Notes: generated by a model from the letters alone, not told the origin. DNA of 63,390 nt from Corynebacterium sp. p3-SID1241 (GCA_025144025.1 JALXWS010000015.1:1-63390); one strand, 5' to 3'. Positions 26,987 through 35,959 are shown, counted from the stretch's first letter. Numbers and translations are program-made.

Positions 26987-27535
26987 GTGAAAATTTCTCA
27001 CACACTCGGCGCGGGCGTGGTCAGCGTTCTCGCCGTGACCCTGACCGGATGTAGCGTTCTCCAGCCGGAAGAAACAGGGCTCGGGGACAATATCACCGTC
27101 TCCAGTTCCGAAGAGGCTCCGTATGAGGCCAAGGACACCGACGATAAAGAGGTCACCTCTAACCTGGCCGAACCCGTTGAGGATAAAGGCCTTGGCGTGA
27201 GCTGGGAGTTGCAAGGAGTGTATTCCGATAATAATTCCGGTGGCTCCGTGGTGACCATCCTGCTGAAGAATGAAAACGACGTGCCCTTGCCGGTCGACGC
27301 CTTTGAAGATCCCACCCTTGAGCGTGCCGACGGCAACGGCGGCTGGGCCAAGATCAACTCCTTGCGCTATGACAAGAAATCTGCCCCAGACGTGGAGCCA
27401 CCGGGGCTCGATCACCCGTTGGGCGCGGGCGCCTCGGTAAACCTGCAGTACCGCTTTGACGTCACGCCTGGCAACCTGTGGAATGCCCGCTTGCACATTG
27501 GCAACGTGACCTGGGTAGGAGACCTTAATCTATGA
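26987..27535 (+). CDS. Lipoprotein, unknown, co-transcribed with idi
   Basis: A 182-residue secreted lipoprotein: basic start MKISH, hydrophobic stretch, lipobox LTGC with Cys22. The mature domain looks beta-rich with LGVSWELQGVYSDNNSGGS and LLKNENDVPLPVDAF, reminiscent of DUF4352-like immunoprotective folds, but I do not assert the family. The GTG start follows AAAGGA. Its stop overlaps idi by 4 bases, so the two are translated together although no functional link is evident. A TAGGCT box at about 26928 may be the promoter. Confidence 0.75.
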   Translation: MKISHTLGAGVVSVLAVTLTGCSVLQPEETGLGDNITVSSSEEAPYEAKDTDDKEVTSNLAEPVEDKGLGVSWELQGVYSDNNSGGSVVTILLKNENDVPLPVDAFEDPTLERADGNGGWAKINSLRYDKKSAPDVEPPGLDHPLGAGASVNLQYRFDVTPGNLWNARLHIGNVTWVGDLNL

Positions 27536-28068
27536 CGGAACTTGTAGTCTTGGCCTCTGCCGCGGGTGAACCCATCGGCACCGCTCCCAAGGCCGAAGTT
27601 CATACCACCGATACTCCGCTGCATTTTGCCTTCTCCGCCTGGCTAACCTGCGGCGGCAAGGTGCTGGTAACCCGCCGCGCGCTGGGCAAGCTCACCTGGC
27701 CCGGGGTGTGGACCAATGCCTTCTGCGGCCACCCCGCCCCCGGCGAGGAAACCGCCGATGCGGTACTGCGCCGCGCCACCTTTGAGTTGGGTATTGCGCC
27801 TGGAGACCTGTCTACCCCGCAGCTTATCCTGCCGGATTTTTCTTATCGCGCCGTGGATTCCTCGGGCACGGTAGAAAATGAAATCTGCCCCGTGTACACG
27901 GTGGAGCTTTCTGATGACGCCGCGTGGGAACCCAACCCAGACGAGGTGGATTCCTATCAATGGGTCGAGCCGGCGCAGCTTTTCGCCGCGGCCGATGCCA
28001 TGCCCGGAGTCTTTAGCCCGTGGATGATTGACGAGCTAGCGGACGATAAATTGCGCGCTGCGCTGTAA
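27532..28068 (+). CDS. idi: Isopentenyl-diphosphate delta-isomerase, type I
   Basis: Interconverts IPP and DMAPP, balancing isoprenoid precursors for menaquinone, carotenoids and polyprenyl phosphates. The 178-residue Nudix protein shows the type I motifs TNAFCGHPAPGE (catalytic Cys) and EICPVYT (catalytic Glu), with metal-ligand histidines. Length fits bacterial IDI. The start overlaps the lipoprotein stop by ATGA. It supplies the pathway that also feeds uppS in this window. Confidence 0.94.
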   Translation: MTELVVLASAAGEPIGTAPKAEVHTTDTPLHFAFSAWLTCGGKVLVTRRALGKLTWPGVWTNAFCGHPAPGEETADAVLRRATFELGIAPGDLSTPQLILPDFSYRAVDSSGTVENEICPVYTVELSDDAAWEPNPDEVDSYQWVEPAQLFAAADAMPGVFSPWMIDELADDKLRAAL

Positions 28069-28084
28069 TTTCGGTGCGCCAGTT

Positions 28085-29383
28085 TTATAGGTCATCTTCG
28101 TCGTAGAAGGCCGCGGCCACATAATCCAAGGTGGCATAGGCTAAGCGGCGCTCGTCCGTATCCAGGCCAAATTCCAGCACGTTATGGTCATCGCCGTAGC
28201 TGGGGAATCCGGGCTCGCCTGTGGTGGCAAAGTGGCGCAGCCATTCATTGAGCTCACTGGCGGGGGTTTCCTCGCCGGCCTCGTTTCTGCTTCCGTCAAA
28301 AAGAGGGCCCAATTCCGCACAATGCACCGCGGGGGAATGGGTGCGCGTAAACTCCATCATCCACGTCGGGCCTGGGGCATGCGCAGCCACCTGGGCGGCC
28401 CACCGGCGCACGGCGGCGTCACCGATGAGACGGCCCATTGGCCGCTGCGGATCCACGTAGTGCGCTAGCTGCCGCCACTGCTTGAAGTGCTCGTGCGATA
28501 TGCCAAATTTGGGCGAAAGGTAGCTGGTAATAAAACCGGCTAGCGCCATCTTGTCTATGCGCTGCGCGGCGGGCATATCGTAGAACTCATCGCGGGTAGA
28601 GGTCACCACGATGGGAATATCCGCCAGCTCCTCGGCCTGCAATGGGGCAGGACCTAAAGCAACGTCGAAGCGGTATTTCTTGCGGAATTTGGCATACCCC
28701 TTGGCTAGCGATTCTGGGTCCAATTTCTCCAGAGCTTGGCGCGTTATGGACACACCGAGGCACTTGCGCAGATCCGCCACGCGGTGCTCAAAACGGTCGC
28801 GCGGGAATGCTGGCGAGAGTGCCAGTACGCGGCGGAAACCACCCCGGAAGTGATCGCGGCGCGCCAGCCATAGGCTCATCGCTGCACCGGCGGACTGGCC
28901 CACCAAAGTGATATTGGTCTTATCCCCGCCAAAGGCCTCGATATTGTCCTGCAACCATTCCAAAGCCAGCAGGCAGTCATCGATGCCGCGGTAGCGGTCC
29001 GCCTCATCGCCATCAAAGCGCGCGAAGCCAGCCAAACCGACGCGGTAGCCCACCTGCACTTGAATAACGCCGTGGCGCGCATTTGTCGTACCCGTAAGAC
29101 GCGGGTCTTCGTGCGTTCCGTGCTCGTAGCGCCCGCCATGGATATAGACCACGACGGGGCACTCGGCGGCGTCGGCAGGCGCGGTAATAGACAGCGCAAT
29201 GTCGTCTGGATGCGGCTCGCGGGCATCCTGGTCACAGGTGCCCTCTAGTGGCTTGGCGGGGGAGAAGGGGCTGGGTATGGTGCTATAGCGCACCGAGTGG
29301 AAATAGTGCAGGCCATCTCGGCGCACGCCGGTAATCCGGCCGGAGGCGGTGGCAACGGTAACGGGTATTTGGGCGCTCGACAT
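28085..29383 (-). CDS. Carboxylesterase, type B family
   Basis: A 432-residue alpha/beta hydrolase. The oxyanion-hole motif is VVYIHGGRYEHG and the nucleophile elbow is VGQSAGAAMS with the catalytic Ser; the family's Glu/His are expected further on. It is shorter than typical type B carboxylesterases (~500 residues), with the C-terminal part reduced. The ATG at 29383 is preceded 7 bases upstream by TAATCT, indicating a leaderless mRNA. It is divergent from the small membrane genes. Natural substrate unknown; activity on esters is inferred from family. Confidence 0.85.
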   Translation of the reverse strand: MSSAQIPVTVATASGRITGVRRDGLHYFHSVRYSTIPSPFSPAKPLEGTCDQDAREPHPDDIALSITAPADAAECPVVVYIHGGRYEHGTHEDPRLTGTTNARHGVIQVQVGYRVGLAGFARFDGDEADRYRGIDDCLLALEWLQDNIEAFGGDKTNITLVGQSAGAAMSLWLARRDHFRGGFRRVLALSPAFPRDRFEHRVADLRKCLGVSITRQALEKLDPESLAKGYAKFRKKYRFDVALGPAPLQAEELADIPIVVTSTRDEFYDMPAAQRIDKMALAGFITSYLSPKFGISHEHFKQWRQLAHYVDPQRPMGRLIGDAAVRRWAAQVAAHAPGPTWMMEFTRTHSPAVHCAELGPLFDGSRNEAGEETPASELNEWLRHFATTGEPGFPSYGDDHNVLEFGLDTDERRLAYATLDYVAAAFYDEDDL

Positions 29384-29390
29384 GTCTGCC

Positions 29391-29396
29391 AGATTA
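29391..29396 (-). promoter_or_regulatory. -10 box, leaderless carboxylesterase
   Basis: TAATCT on minus, 7 bases before the ATG at 29383. Confidence 0.55.
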
Positions 29397-29407
29397 CCGC
29401 GAGCAAG

Positions 29408-29413
29408 TAGGAT
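29408..29413 (+). promoter_or_regulatory. -10 box, leaderless gene at 29422
   Basis: TAGGAT ends 8 bases before the ATG; with the minus-strand box at 29391 it makes a compact divergent promoter pair. Confidence 0.5.
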
Positions 29414-29421
29414 GAGGTGCC

Positions 29422-29637
29422 ATGGAGTGGTTGACGAGCTTGGGCAGCACGCTCTCGCAGTTTTTGGTGCAGGCGCCCGTATGGATACAAATGATCATCG
29501 TGGTGGCCATTGCCGTGCCACTCATGGTGGTCATCGCCTGGTGCCTCATGTGGGCAGTCGACCGCGTGGCCAACCGCGCCGCAGGCGTGATTTCTCAGCA
29601 GCGCAACCGCCGCACTAAAGTAGGCCACCATGGCTGA
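29422..29637 (+). CDS. Small single-span membrane protein
   Basis: A 71-residue protein with one long hydrophobic segment (about residues 22-50) and a basic C-terminus. I do not recognise it. It overlaps the next small gene by 8 bases, starts leaderless behind TAGGAT, and is divergent from the esterase. Two adjacent tiny membrane proteins with shared translation suggest a partnership. Confidence 0.65.
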   Translation: MEWLTSLGSTLSQFLVQAPVWIQMIIVVAIAVPLMVVIAWCLMWAVDRVANRAAGVISQQRNRRTKVGHHG

Positions 29638-29869
29638 GGAAAACAACGAGCGCGCACAGCAGGAACGCGCCGAGCTGCGCGCCAATCCGCGCGAGGGCCT
29701 CTGGGACCCCGAGTCCAAGCGCGCCGCCCAGTCTTCCGCCGCAACAGATACACCGGGCGCGCAGCCGATAAAGCGCAAACGCGCCTTGCCCAAGTCTCGC
29801 GTCTCGCTCACGCTGTGGACAATGATCGCCCTCATCATCATTGTCGCGCTCATTGGCCTGTGGACTTAA
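29630..29869 (+). CDS. Small membrane-anchored basic/acidic protein
   Basis: A 79-residue protein with a charged N-terminal ~55 residues (AEENNERAQQERAELRANP, then a lysine/arginine patch KRKRALPKSR) and a single C-terminal hydrophobic segment ending at the terminus, like a tail-anchored protein. It overlaps the preceding gene by 8 bases. Family not recognised; the pairing with 29422-29637 is the only contextual clue. Confidence 0.65.
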   Translation: MAEENNERAQQERAELRANPREGLWDPESKRAAQSSAATDTPGAQPIKRKRALPKSRVSLTLWTMIALIIIVALIGLWT

Positions 29870-29906
29870 AGACCCCGCCGATGGAGCCGCGCGGGAAAAT
29901 CCAGTG

Positions 29907-32030
29907 CTAGCTCTTGCGGCTGGTGGATTCCAAACGCTGGAAGAATTCCAGCCCAGGAAGATCCTCGATAAGTAGGGCATTACCGGCCGTATCGCACAGC
30001 GGCACGCACCAATTTGGATAAAGCTCGTGGGTAGTGCCCGGCTGATTTTGCGCGCGTACATCACCCACCATGTCCACCAAGCTGGTGCACACAAGCGCCG
30101 AAGGCGTGCCAGCGATATACCGGTGCAGGGCCACGCTGAGATCCTCCTCCGCGCCGCGGGAGGCGCGCCCATCCGGATCCACGCGGTAATCGCGCTGCGG
30201 CAATAAGCCGCGGTCAGCTACCGCTCCCAGCACGCGGGCCTGCCACTCGATGTCATCGTGCTGCTCATCATCTACCGAGCGGTTCAGCACGCCCAAACGC
30301 GCGCGGAGTGAAATATGTTCGCCGCGCAGGTACGCCAAGGTCGGCGGCAGGTCGTGCGTATTAACCGAGGACAGCGCCAGCTTGCGGTACTTTTCCTGTG
30401 GCAGCGGGGAGTAGTTATCATCATCTCGTTCAAACCATACGATGGATGTTCCCAATACCGCCTTGTGGGCGAGGACATCTTGTACCCATGGCTCCAGGGT
30501 GCCGAGGTCCTCACCAATGACCACCGCGCCGGCGCGCTCTGCTTCTAGCGCCAAGATACCCACCATGGCCTCAAAGTCATAAGAGACATAAGTGCCCGTC
30601 AGCGGGCTGGCCATGCGGGGGATCCAGTACAGACGGAATAGGCCCAAAATGTGGTCCACGCGCACGCCACCGGCATGGCGCAACACGGTGGAGAGCATCT
30701 CGCGCCACGGGGCGTAGCCCGCCGCAGCCAAGCGCTGTGGGTGCCACGGCGGCTGCGACCAATCCTGACCCTGCTGGTTATAGTCATCCGGCGGGGCGCC
30801 TACCGAACATTGCGGCGCCAAGTATTCGGTGAGGTTGACCGCATCGGCGCCACCCGGGTGCACACCCACGGCAAGGTCGGTCACCAGGCCCAGGCGCATG
30901 CCGGCATCGAGTGCGCGCTGCTGCGCGGCGGCCAGCTGCTCATCGCACAGGAATTGCAGCCAAGAATAAAAGCGCGTGAGCTTGTCCATATCCAGGTCCT
31001 CGGCATGGCGCTGGCCCGACTGCGCAGCGGCGTCTTGCTGCGCGCACCACGCCGCGAAATCACGCAGTCCACGGCCCTCCTCGCGGGCGTAGCGCACGAA
31101 GGCCTCCTCACGCTCCGGGGTGGGCTGGTAATTAAAGAGCTCGCGCAGCACCTGCAGTTTGGCCTCAAAAATGGTGTCGCGCTCAATTTCCTCGGCGCTG
31201 CGGTTGCGCTGGCGAAACTCCTCCGCCAGCTCGCGCACATCATCCTGTAAGTCCTCTGGCAGGAGCTCGAGCTCCGGGATGGATTCGATGTGCAGGTAGA
31301 GCGGGTTGATAAAGCGCCGCGTGGTAGGCAGGTAAGGCGAATTTTCCACCGGCGGCAGCGGCTCGGCCGCATGCAGCGGGTTGACCAGCAAGAAATCCGC
31401 GTGCGGGGCGAGTGTTTCTGCCAGCTGGCCTAAGTCCTGGAAATCACCAATGCCCCACGAGGAATCCGAGCGCACCGAATAGAGCTGCGCCATCACGCCG
31501 CTAATCGGGCGCTCCACAAATTGATCGGCCGTAGAAAGGCGCGCCGGGGTAATGATGAGCGGGCAGGCATGCTTGCCGATGCCCCCGGACTCCAGCACCA
31601 ATTCGTGGTAACCCATGGGCAGGTCCCCGGGAATGTGAAAGCTCGCCTCGCCCCAAAGCGTGCCATCGACGTTGGCGTCCGGGGCATCATTGGGATCCTG
31701 GTAGACCTCGCGGGTGCCTCCTTCCTCCAACTCAATGTGTACGTTGACAGCATCGCCCGCGTGCACGTGGACTACAAACCCGCGCTCTAGGCCCTGCGGT
31801 GCGACGACGCAGTGGGGGAGGGGCTGGGAGGAGCGGTCCAAGTAGTCGTCGTAAAGCAGCTGCGTTAATGCTGCATCGTCTGGGTCGTCATCGATATTGA
31901 TGCTCAAGGCGCGCAGGGTATAGATGATGGTGTCTTCGGCGACGTGGACGGGGAAACCAGACTGGGAGGTATAGCTGGTGGCCACACCGTGGCGCTGGGC
32001 GAGTTCTTCAAGCAAGGCGCGGGTAGTCAC
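29907..32030 (-). CDS. malQ: 4-alpha-glucanotransferase (amylomaltase)
   Basis: GH77 enzyme transferring maltodextrin chains in maltose and glycogen metabolism. The 707-residue product contains the family's SSWGIGDFQDLGQLAETLAP, NPLHAAEPLPP, LGLVTDLAVGVHPGGAD (nucleophile region), VRVDHILGLFRLYWIP and VVIGEDLG (acid/base region). The N-terminal part matches the extended actinobacterial MalQ. I place the start at GTG 32030 (MTTRALLEEL) because it matches the C. glutamicum N-terminus and a CACAAT box lies 7 bases upstream; a 73-residue longer ORF would overlap fadD's promoter. It is divergent from fadD. Confidence 0.94.
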   Translation of the reverse strand: MTTRALLEELAQRHGVATSYTSQSGFPVHVAEDTIIYTLRALSINIDDDPDDAALTQLLYDDYLDRSSQPLPHCVVAPQGLERGFVVHVHAGDAVNVHIELEEGGTREVYQDPNDAPDANVDGTLWGEASFHIPGDLPMGYHELVLESGGIGKHACPLIITPARLSTADQFVERPISGVMAQLYSVRSDSSWGIGDFQDLGQLAETLAPHADFLLVNPLHAAEPLPPVENSPYLPTTRRFINPLYLHIESIPELELLPEDLQDDVRELAEEFRQRNRSAEEIERDTIFEAKLQVLRELFNYQPTPEREEAFVRYAREEGRGLRDFAAWCAQQDAAAQSGQRHAEDLDMDKLTRFYSWLQFLCDEQLAAAQQRALDAGMRLGLVTDLAVGVHPGGADAVNLTEYLAPQCSVGAPPDDYNQQGQDWSQPPWHPQRLAAAGYAPWREMLSTVLRHAGGVRVDHILGLFRLYWIPRMASPLTGTYVSYDFEAMVGILALEAERAGAVVIGEDLGTLEPWVQDVLAHKAVLGTSIVWFERDDDNYSPLPQEKYRKLALSSVNTHDLPPTLAYLRGEHISLRARLGVLNRSVDDEQHDDIEWQARVLGAVADRGLLPQRDYRVDPDGRASRGAEEDLSVALHRYIAGTPSALVCTSLVDMVGDVRAQNQPGTTHELYPNWCVPLCDTAGNALLIEDLPGLEFFQRLESTSRKS

Positions 32031-32078
32031 AGGCCACATTGTGCCACGGGTGCAACGCGCCTGCTGGGGAACAGATTG

Positions 32079-32084
32079 GTACAG
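32079..32084 (+). promoter_or_regulatory. -10 box upstream of fadD
   Basis: TACAGT lies 40 bases before the GTG at 32125, giving an mRNA with a ~34-base leader and the GAAAGGA Shine-Dalgarno. No clear -35 is seen. Confidence 0.5.
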
Positions 32085-32124
32085 TAGGCGGAGATTAATA
32101 ATTAGCTGTTCGAAAGGACACCGC

Positions 32125-33957
32125 GTGACCCTGCAAGAAGTCCACACCCCAGCCCAATTTACTATCGAGCCGGGCGAAACCTGCTTGACCGCCCTGATGG
32201 ACACCGCCAAGAAGCGCCCACATGGCGTGATGTTTACTCGCCCTGCCAACTACGAATGGGTCAACGTCACCGGCAAAGAATTTATCGATGAGGTTTTTGA
32301 GGTAGCCCAAGGACTCATCGCCTTGGGTGTGGAGCAGGGAGACCGCGTCGCGCTGATTTCCGCCACCCGCTATGAGTGGTCCCTGCTGGACTTTGCCATC
32401 TGGGCCGCCGGTGCGGCCTCCGTGCCGGTCTATCCTTCCTCTTCTGCCTCCCAGGTGCGCTGGATCATCGAAGACTCCGGCGCCGTGCTCGCCATCACGG
32501 AAACCCGCGAGCATTCCGAGCTGGTTGAAAACCTGGTCTTGCAAGAAGACGGCGAGCCCAACCTCAAGGGCTCCCCCTCCCAGCTGCGCCGCGTGCTGGA
32601 AATTAACTCCTCTGCCATCGATACCTTGAAGTTCGAGGGCCGCGGCGTGGCCACCGAGGAGGTCTACGCCCGCATCAAGGCCACCTCCACCGATGACCTG
32701 GCCTCCCTGGTGTATACCTCGGGCACCACTGGTCGCCCTAAGGGCTGTATCTTGACCCATCGGAATTGGCTGGCCCAGACCCGCGGTCTGTGCACCAACC
32801 CGATTGGCATCTTCGCCGTGCCGGGCAGCCATACCTTGACCTTCCTGCCGCTGGCACACGTCTTCGCCCGTGCGGTATCCATTGCGGTGGCCATGCGCGG
32901 TGCCTCCCAGAACCACTGGTCCGATTTTTCCACCATTTCTATCGAGTTCGCCCGCTCCCGCCCGAACGTCATTTTGGGTGTGCCACGTGTCTTTGAAAAG
33001 GTGCGCAACTCCGCTGCCGCTAAGGTGGCCGATTCCGGCATCAAGACCTTGCTTTTTGAGCAGTCCGAGAAGGTAGCCATCGAGTACTCCAAGGCTTTGG
33101 ATAAGCCGGAGGGGCCGGACCGCCTGCTGAAAGCCAAGCACAAGGTCTTTGACAAGCTGGTGTACTCCACCATCCGCAAGGGCGTGGGTGGCAACGTGAA
33201 CTATTGCATTACCGGTGGCTCGGCCATGGGCCATGACTTGCTGCACTGGTACCGCGGTATCGGCATCCCGGTCTATGAGGGCTATGGCTTGACCGAGGTC
33301 GCCGCCGCAGCCGCGGTGGACTTTGTGGATCACTCTATCGGCACCGTTGGCCCGCCGATGGGTGGCGTGACCTTCCGCATCAATGACGAAGGCGAAATCT
33401 GCATCAAGGGCGATATCGTCTTCCACGGCTACTGGAATAACCCAGAAGCCACCGCGGAGGCCCTCGAGGATGGCTGGTACAACACCGGTGATTTGGGCGA
33501 GATTGATGAGGACGGCAAGCTCGTTATCACCGGCCGCAAGAAGGACCTCATTGTCACGGCCGGCGGCAAGAATGTTTCGCCTGGCCCGATGGAGGATATC
33601 CTGCGCGGGCACCCGCTTATCTCCCAGGCCATGGTAGTAGGCGATGGCAAGCCCTTCGTCGGCGTGCTGCTGACCCTGGATCCGGATATCCTGAAGCGTT
33701 GGAAACTGGATCACAATATTCCGGAAAATCGCCCCATGCGCGAGCTGGCTACCGATCCCACCCTGCGCGCGGAGCTGCAGGATGCCATCAACCAGGTTAA
33801 CGCCACCGTTTCCCATGCGGAGGGCATTAAGAAGTTCTACATCCTCGAGTCCGATCTCACCGAGGAAGGAAACGAGCTGACCCCCACCATGAAGGTCAAG
33901 CGCAACGTGGTAGCGCAGCGCTATGCTGCGGCCATCGAGCACCTTTACAAGCGCTAA
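32125..33957 (+). CDS. Long-chain acyl-CoA synthetase, FadD15 type
   Basis: A 610-residue adenylate-forming enzyme that activates fatty acids to acyl-CoA with ATP. Motifs: A3 P-loop YTSGTTGRPKG near residue 197, GYGLTE (A5), YNTGDLG (A7) and the lysine-containing GRKKDLIVTAGGKNV (A8). Comparison with mycobacterial FadD15 and with synteny in C. glutamicum (next to malQ) supports the assignment. GTG 32125 after GAAAGGA is chosen; an upstream ORF would overlap malQ's start. A strong intrinsic terminator follows 15 bases after the stop. Confidence 0.93.
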   Translation: MTLQEVHTPAQFTIEPGETCLTALMDTAKKRPHGVMFTRPANYEWVNVTGKEFIDEVFEVAQGLIALGVEQGDRVALISATRYEWSLLDFAIWAAGAASVPVYPSSSASQVRWIIEDSGAVLAITETREHSELVENLVLQEDGEPNLKGSPSQLRRVLEINSSAIDTLKFEGRGVATEEVYARIKATSTDDLASLVYTSGTTGRPKGCILTHRNWLAQTRGLCTNPIGIFAVPGSHTLTFLPLAHVFARAVSIAVAMRGASQNHWSDFSTISIEFARSRPNVILGVPRVFEKVRNSAAAKVADSGIKTLLFEQSEKVAIEYSKALDKPEGPDRLLKAKHKVFDKLVYSTIRKGVGGNVNYCITGGSAMGHDLLHWYRGIGIPVYEGYGLTEVAAAAAVDFVDHSIGTVGPPMGGVTFRINDEGEICIKGDIVFHGYWNNPEATAEALEDGWYNTGDLGEIDEDGKLVITGRKKDLIVTAGGKNVSPGPMEDILRGHPLISQAMVVGDGKPFVGVLLTLDPDILKRWKLDHNIPENRPMRELATDPTLRAELQDAINQVNATVSHAEGIKKFYILESDLTEEGNELTPTMKVKRNVVAQRYAAAIEHLYKR

Positions 33958-33972
33958 AACCACACTGCAGGG

Positions 33973-34005
33973 ACACCCGAGGATTTCCCTCGGGTGTTTC
34001 TTTTT
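33973..34005 (+). terminator. fadD rho-independent terminator
   Basis: ACACCCGAGG (33973-33982) pairs perfectly with CCTCGGGTGT (33988-33997) around a 5-base loop, followed by TTCTTTTT. Textbook intrinsic terminator. Confidence 0.92.
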
Positions 34006-34209
34006 GCCGTGCTTGCCGATGCCCCTCGGTGCAGCTCACCCCACCACCCTCACCCCAGCAGAGGCGAACCTGCCATAAACCTGTGAACGGCTTCGGAGTG
34101 TCGCACGCCCGCGGCGACTGATCTGGCATAGAGTCGTGAAGCGTTACAGCAAACCTCAACCTCTACTAGAGGTTAGAAATGAGACTGCGGAAGGAGTGGC
34201 TCGAAGCCA

Positions 34210-34890
34210 ATGCACAAAATCGCCGCCGAGCTGCGCCACCGCGAGCTCACACAAGAAATTTATAATATCGGCGACGAAGTCGCAGAATATCTCGAGCACC
34301 TCATTGAAGCCATCGAGGATTGGGACGAAGAGCTGTGCATGGATTGCCTGGCTGAGCTAGGCGATATCGTCGAAGATGCCCGCGTGGATTCTGGTAGGTG
34401 CGTGGGTGAACTGATGGGCCTGCGCCAAGCCTTGGTCTCTGGCGTGCGCTCCGGTACCATTTCCGCCGCTTCTTCCGGCGTCAATGATGTGGAAGAACCG
34501 GAACAACTCACTCCCCGCCTGCTGGATGGGCGATTCCCCATCTCCAAGCCCATCGTGGTGCACCAGCTGGCTGAATCCCTGCGTTGCCGAACCCAGGCGG
34601 TAGCGGATTATCTCCGCGAGGTAGTCGAGTACGTGCTTGCGCAAACCGACGCCGTGGCCCGCAACCTCGATATGGTCTCCCTGCCGCACCTGTACAAGCG
34701 CACCGGCGAGTCCGCCCTCATTGCGGTCCAAGCGTGGAAGCACACTGTGCTCGATACGCACCCAGCCTATGTGCGCACGATGCGCGGGCATAACCCGCCA
34801 CAGTTCCTAGAGGAACGCGCTCGCGTTGCCGCGGTGGTAGAAAAGGTCCGAGCCAAGCGCGAGGCTGCCCGCCGGGCTACAACCGCATAA
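34210..34890 (+). CDS. Unrecognised helical cytosolic protein
   Basis: A 226-residue, mostly alpha-helical protein with no signal peptide or membrane segment. An acidic N-terminal half (residues ~10-60, AIEDWDEELCMDCLAELGD) is followed by a basic, arginine-rich C-terminal tail. I do not recognise the family. The ATG at 34210 has AAGGAG 13 bases upstream, a little long; a TGGCATAGA-like box at ~34127 may be the promoter. It is followed by two hairpins and the collagen-like gene. Possible nucleic-acid binding is only a guess from the basic tail. Confidence 0.6.
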   Translation: MHKIAAELRHRELTQEIYNIGDEVAEYLEHLIEAIEDWDEELCMDCLAELGDIVEDARVDSGRCVGELMGLRQALVSGVRSGTISAASSGVNDVEEPEQLTPRLLDGRFPISKPIVVHQLAESLRCRTQAVADYLREVVEYVLAQTDAVARNLDMVSLPHLYKRTGESALIAVQAWKHTVLDTHPAYVRTMRGHNPPQFLEERARVAAVVEKVRAKREAARRATTA

Positions 34891-34903
34891 TGCACTAAGA
34901 CTT

Positions 34904-34920
34904 CCTTGTTTTATACAAGG
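34904..34920 (+). terminator. Short hairpin after gene at 34210
   Basis: CCTTGT (34904-34909) and ACAAGG (34915-34920), 14 bases after the stop; too few T bases follow for a confident call. Confidence 0.35.
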
Positions 34921-34929
34921 GTATGCTCA

Positions 34930-34960
34930 CGGTCACCGAGAATCCCTCTCTCGGTGGCCG
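34930..34960 (+). terminator. Terminator hairpin after gene at 34210
   Basis: CGGTCACCGAGA (34930-34941) pairs with TCTCGGTGGCCG (34949-34960) with one G-U pair; then TTGAAGTTTT. A likely terminator. Confidence 0.65.
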
Positions 34961-35235
34961 TTGAAGTTTTCTGCGCTAGGGTGCCCCAATTCGGGGAAGC
35001 ATTTAGGGAAAATTTAGGTTAACGGCCGTTCCATATAACTTTTGTTATGCCTGTTCAGTGGCTTGGGTGCTGTATTCAGCGGTATTGTTGCTGGATCAAC
35101 CTTAAAAATCTAAGTAGAAAATATTCTCAACGCTCTGTAGGGCATTCCCCGTCCATGCGAACGACGTGACCTAGCACCATCCACACGCGGCGCGCGCAAT
35201 TTCATTCTTTAACCACACCTACAGGGAGTTAATCT
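34961..35235 (+). other. AT-rich leader of the collagen-like gene
   Basis: Within this 275-base stretch, from the terminator hairpin to the ATG, base composition drops toward AT. It holds small inverted repeats such as CCCC-AATT-GGGG-like bases near 34983 and ATAAC/GTTAT at about 35036-35048, and a GGGAG Shine-Dalgarno at the end. A promoter is expected but I cannot place it. No ORF of note is visible. Confidence 0.45.
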
Positions 35236-35901
35236 ATGGGCGCACGCCGAACTTCTCGCCTCATTGCCAGCGCAGTGGCCGTAGCCACCTTCTCTTCTAT
35301 TACCGCCGTTCCTAGCGCCGTCGCCGCCGACGACACCACCTTCGTTGAGGAAAGGACCACCGACGATACCGTTAGCCTCAACGGCATCGAATTCGATGAG
35401 GACGGCAACCTGCTGGAGGAAAACAACGCCGGCGATAAGGCGATGGAAGAACTCGACGCGGAAGAAGACGCCGCCGAGTCCATCACTCCGTACGCCGTAG
35501 ACGGCGCGGAGGAGACCGCCGAGGCTCCGGCTTCTGAGGATGCTACCTCTGCAGAGACCACCCCATCCGAGTCCGCAGAAGAGACTTCTACTGAGGAGAT
35601 CTCTGCAGAAGAAGCGGCCACTGAAGAGCCGACCTCTGAGGAATCCACCGAGCCTTCCACTACCGAAGCTGCGGTTGTTCCAGGCCAGGACGGCGTAGAT
35701 GGTAAGGATGGCGAGAACGGCTGCGATGGTATCAACGGTAAGGACGGCAAGGACGCAGACATGTCTTCCGTCGCAGGGTTCTCTTTCCTGGCTGCACTCG
35801 TAGGCGGCGGCACGGTGCTGGGCATCCTGTCCACCATTGACTACTTCTACACCCACGGCATGCTACCGAAGAACAGCGTCCCATGGCGCATCAATCAGTA
35901 A
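35236..35901 (+). CDS. Secreted acidic protein with collagen-like repeat
   Basis: A 221-residue protein. Residues 1-30 form a Sec signal peptide with a likely cleavage near SAVA-ADD. Residues ~32-149 are extremely rich in Glu, Thr and Ser (unstructured stalk). Residues 150-173 are eight Gly-X-Y triplets (GQD GVD GKD GEN GCD GIN GKD GKD), a collagen-like segment carrying one Cys. A hydrophobic segment (~178-205) and a short basic-poor tail follow. It is thus probably surface-exposed and membrane-anchored. Function unknown; in other bacteria collagen-like surface proteins aid adhesion or biofilm. The GGGAG before the ATG supports the start. Confidence 0.75.
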   Translation: MGARRTSRLIASAVAVATFSSITAVPSAVAADDTTFVEERTTDDTVSLNGIEFDEDGNLLEENNAGDKAMEELDAEEDAAESITPYAVDGAEETAEAPASEDATSAETTPSESAEETSTEEISAEEAATEEPTSEESTEPSTTEAAVVPGQDGVDGKDGENGCDGINGKDGKDADMSSVAGFSFLAALVGGGTVLGILSTIDYFYTHGMLPKNSVPWRINQ

Positions 35902-35959
35902 GACCTTCCTTATTGCGGGCGAAGTTTCGGTGGGTTCTCTTGCGAGGAATTCGCCATCG

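Noticed and set aside
32095..33963. 622-residue ORF antisense to fadD
   Set aside because: It has no ribosome-binding site, is biased by GC-rich third positions of fadD, and shows no domain pattern.
35209..35856. Antisense ORFs over the collagen-like gene
   Set aside because: They arise from the repetitive GC-rich acidic-residue codons; no start signals or conserved motif.
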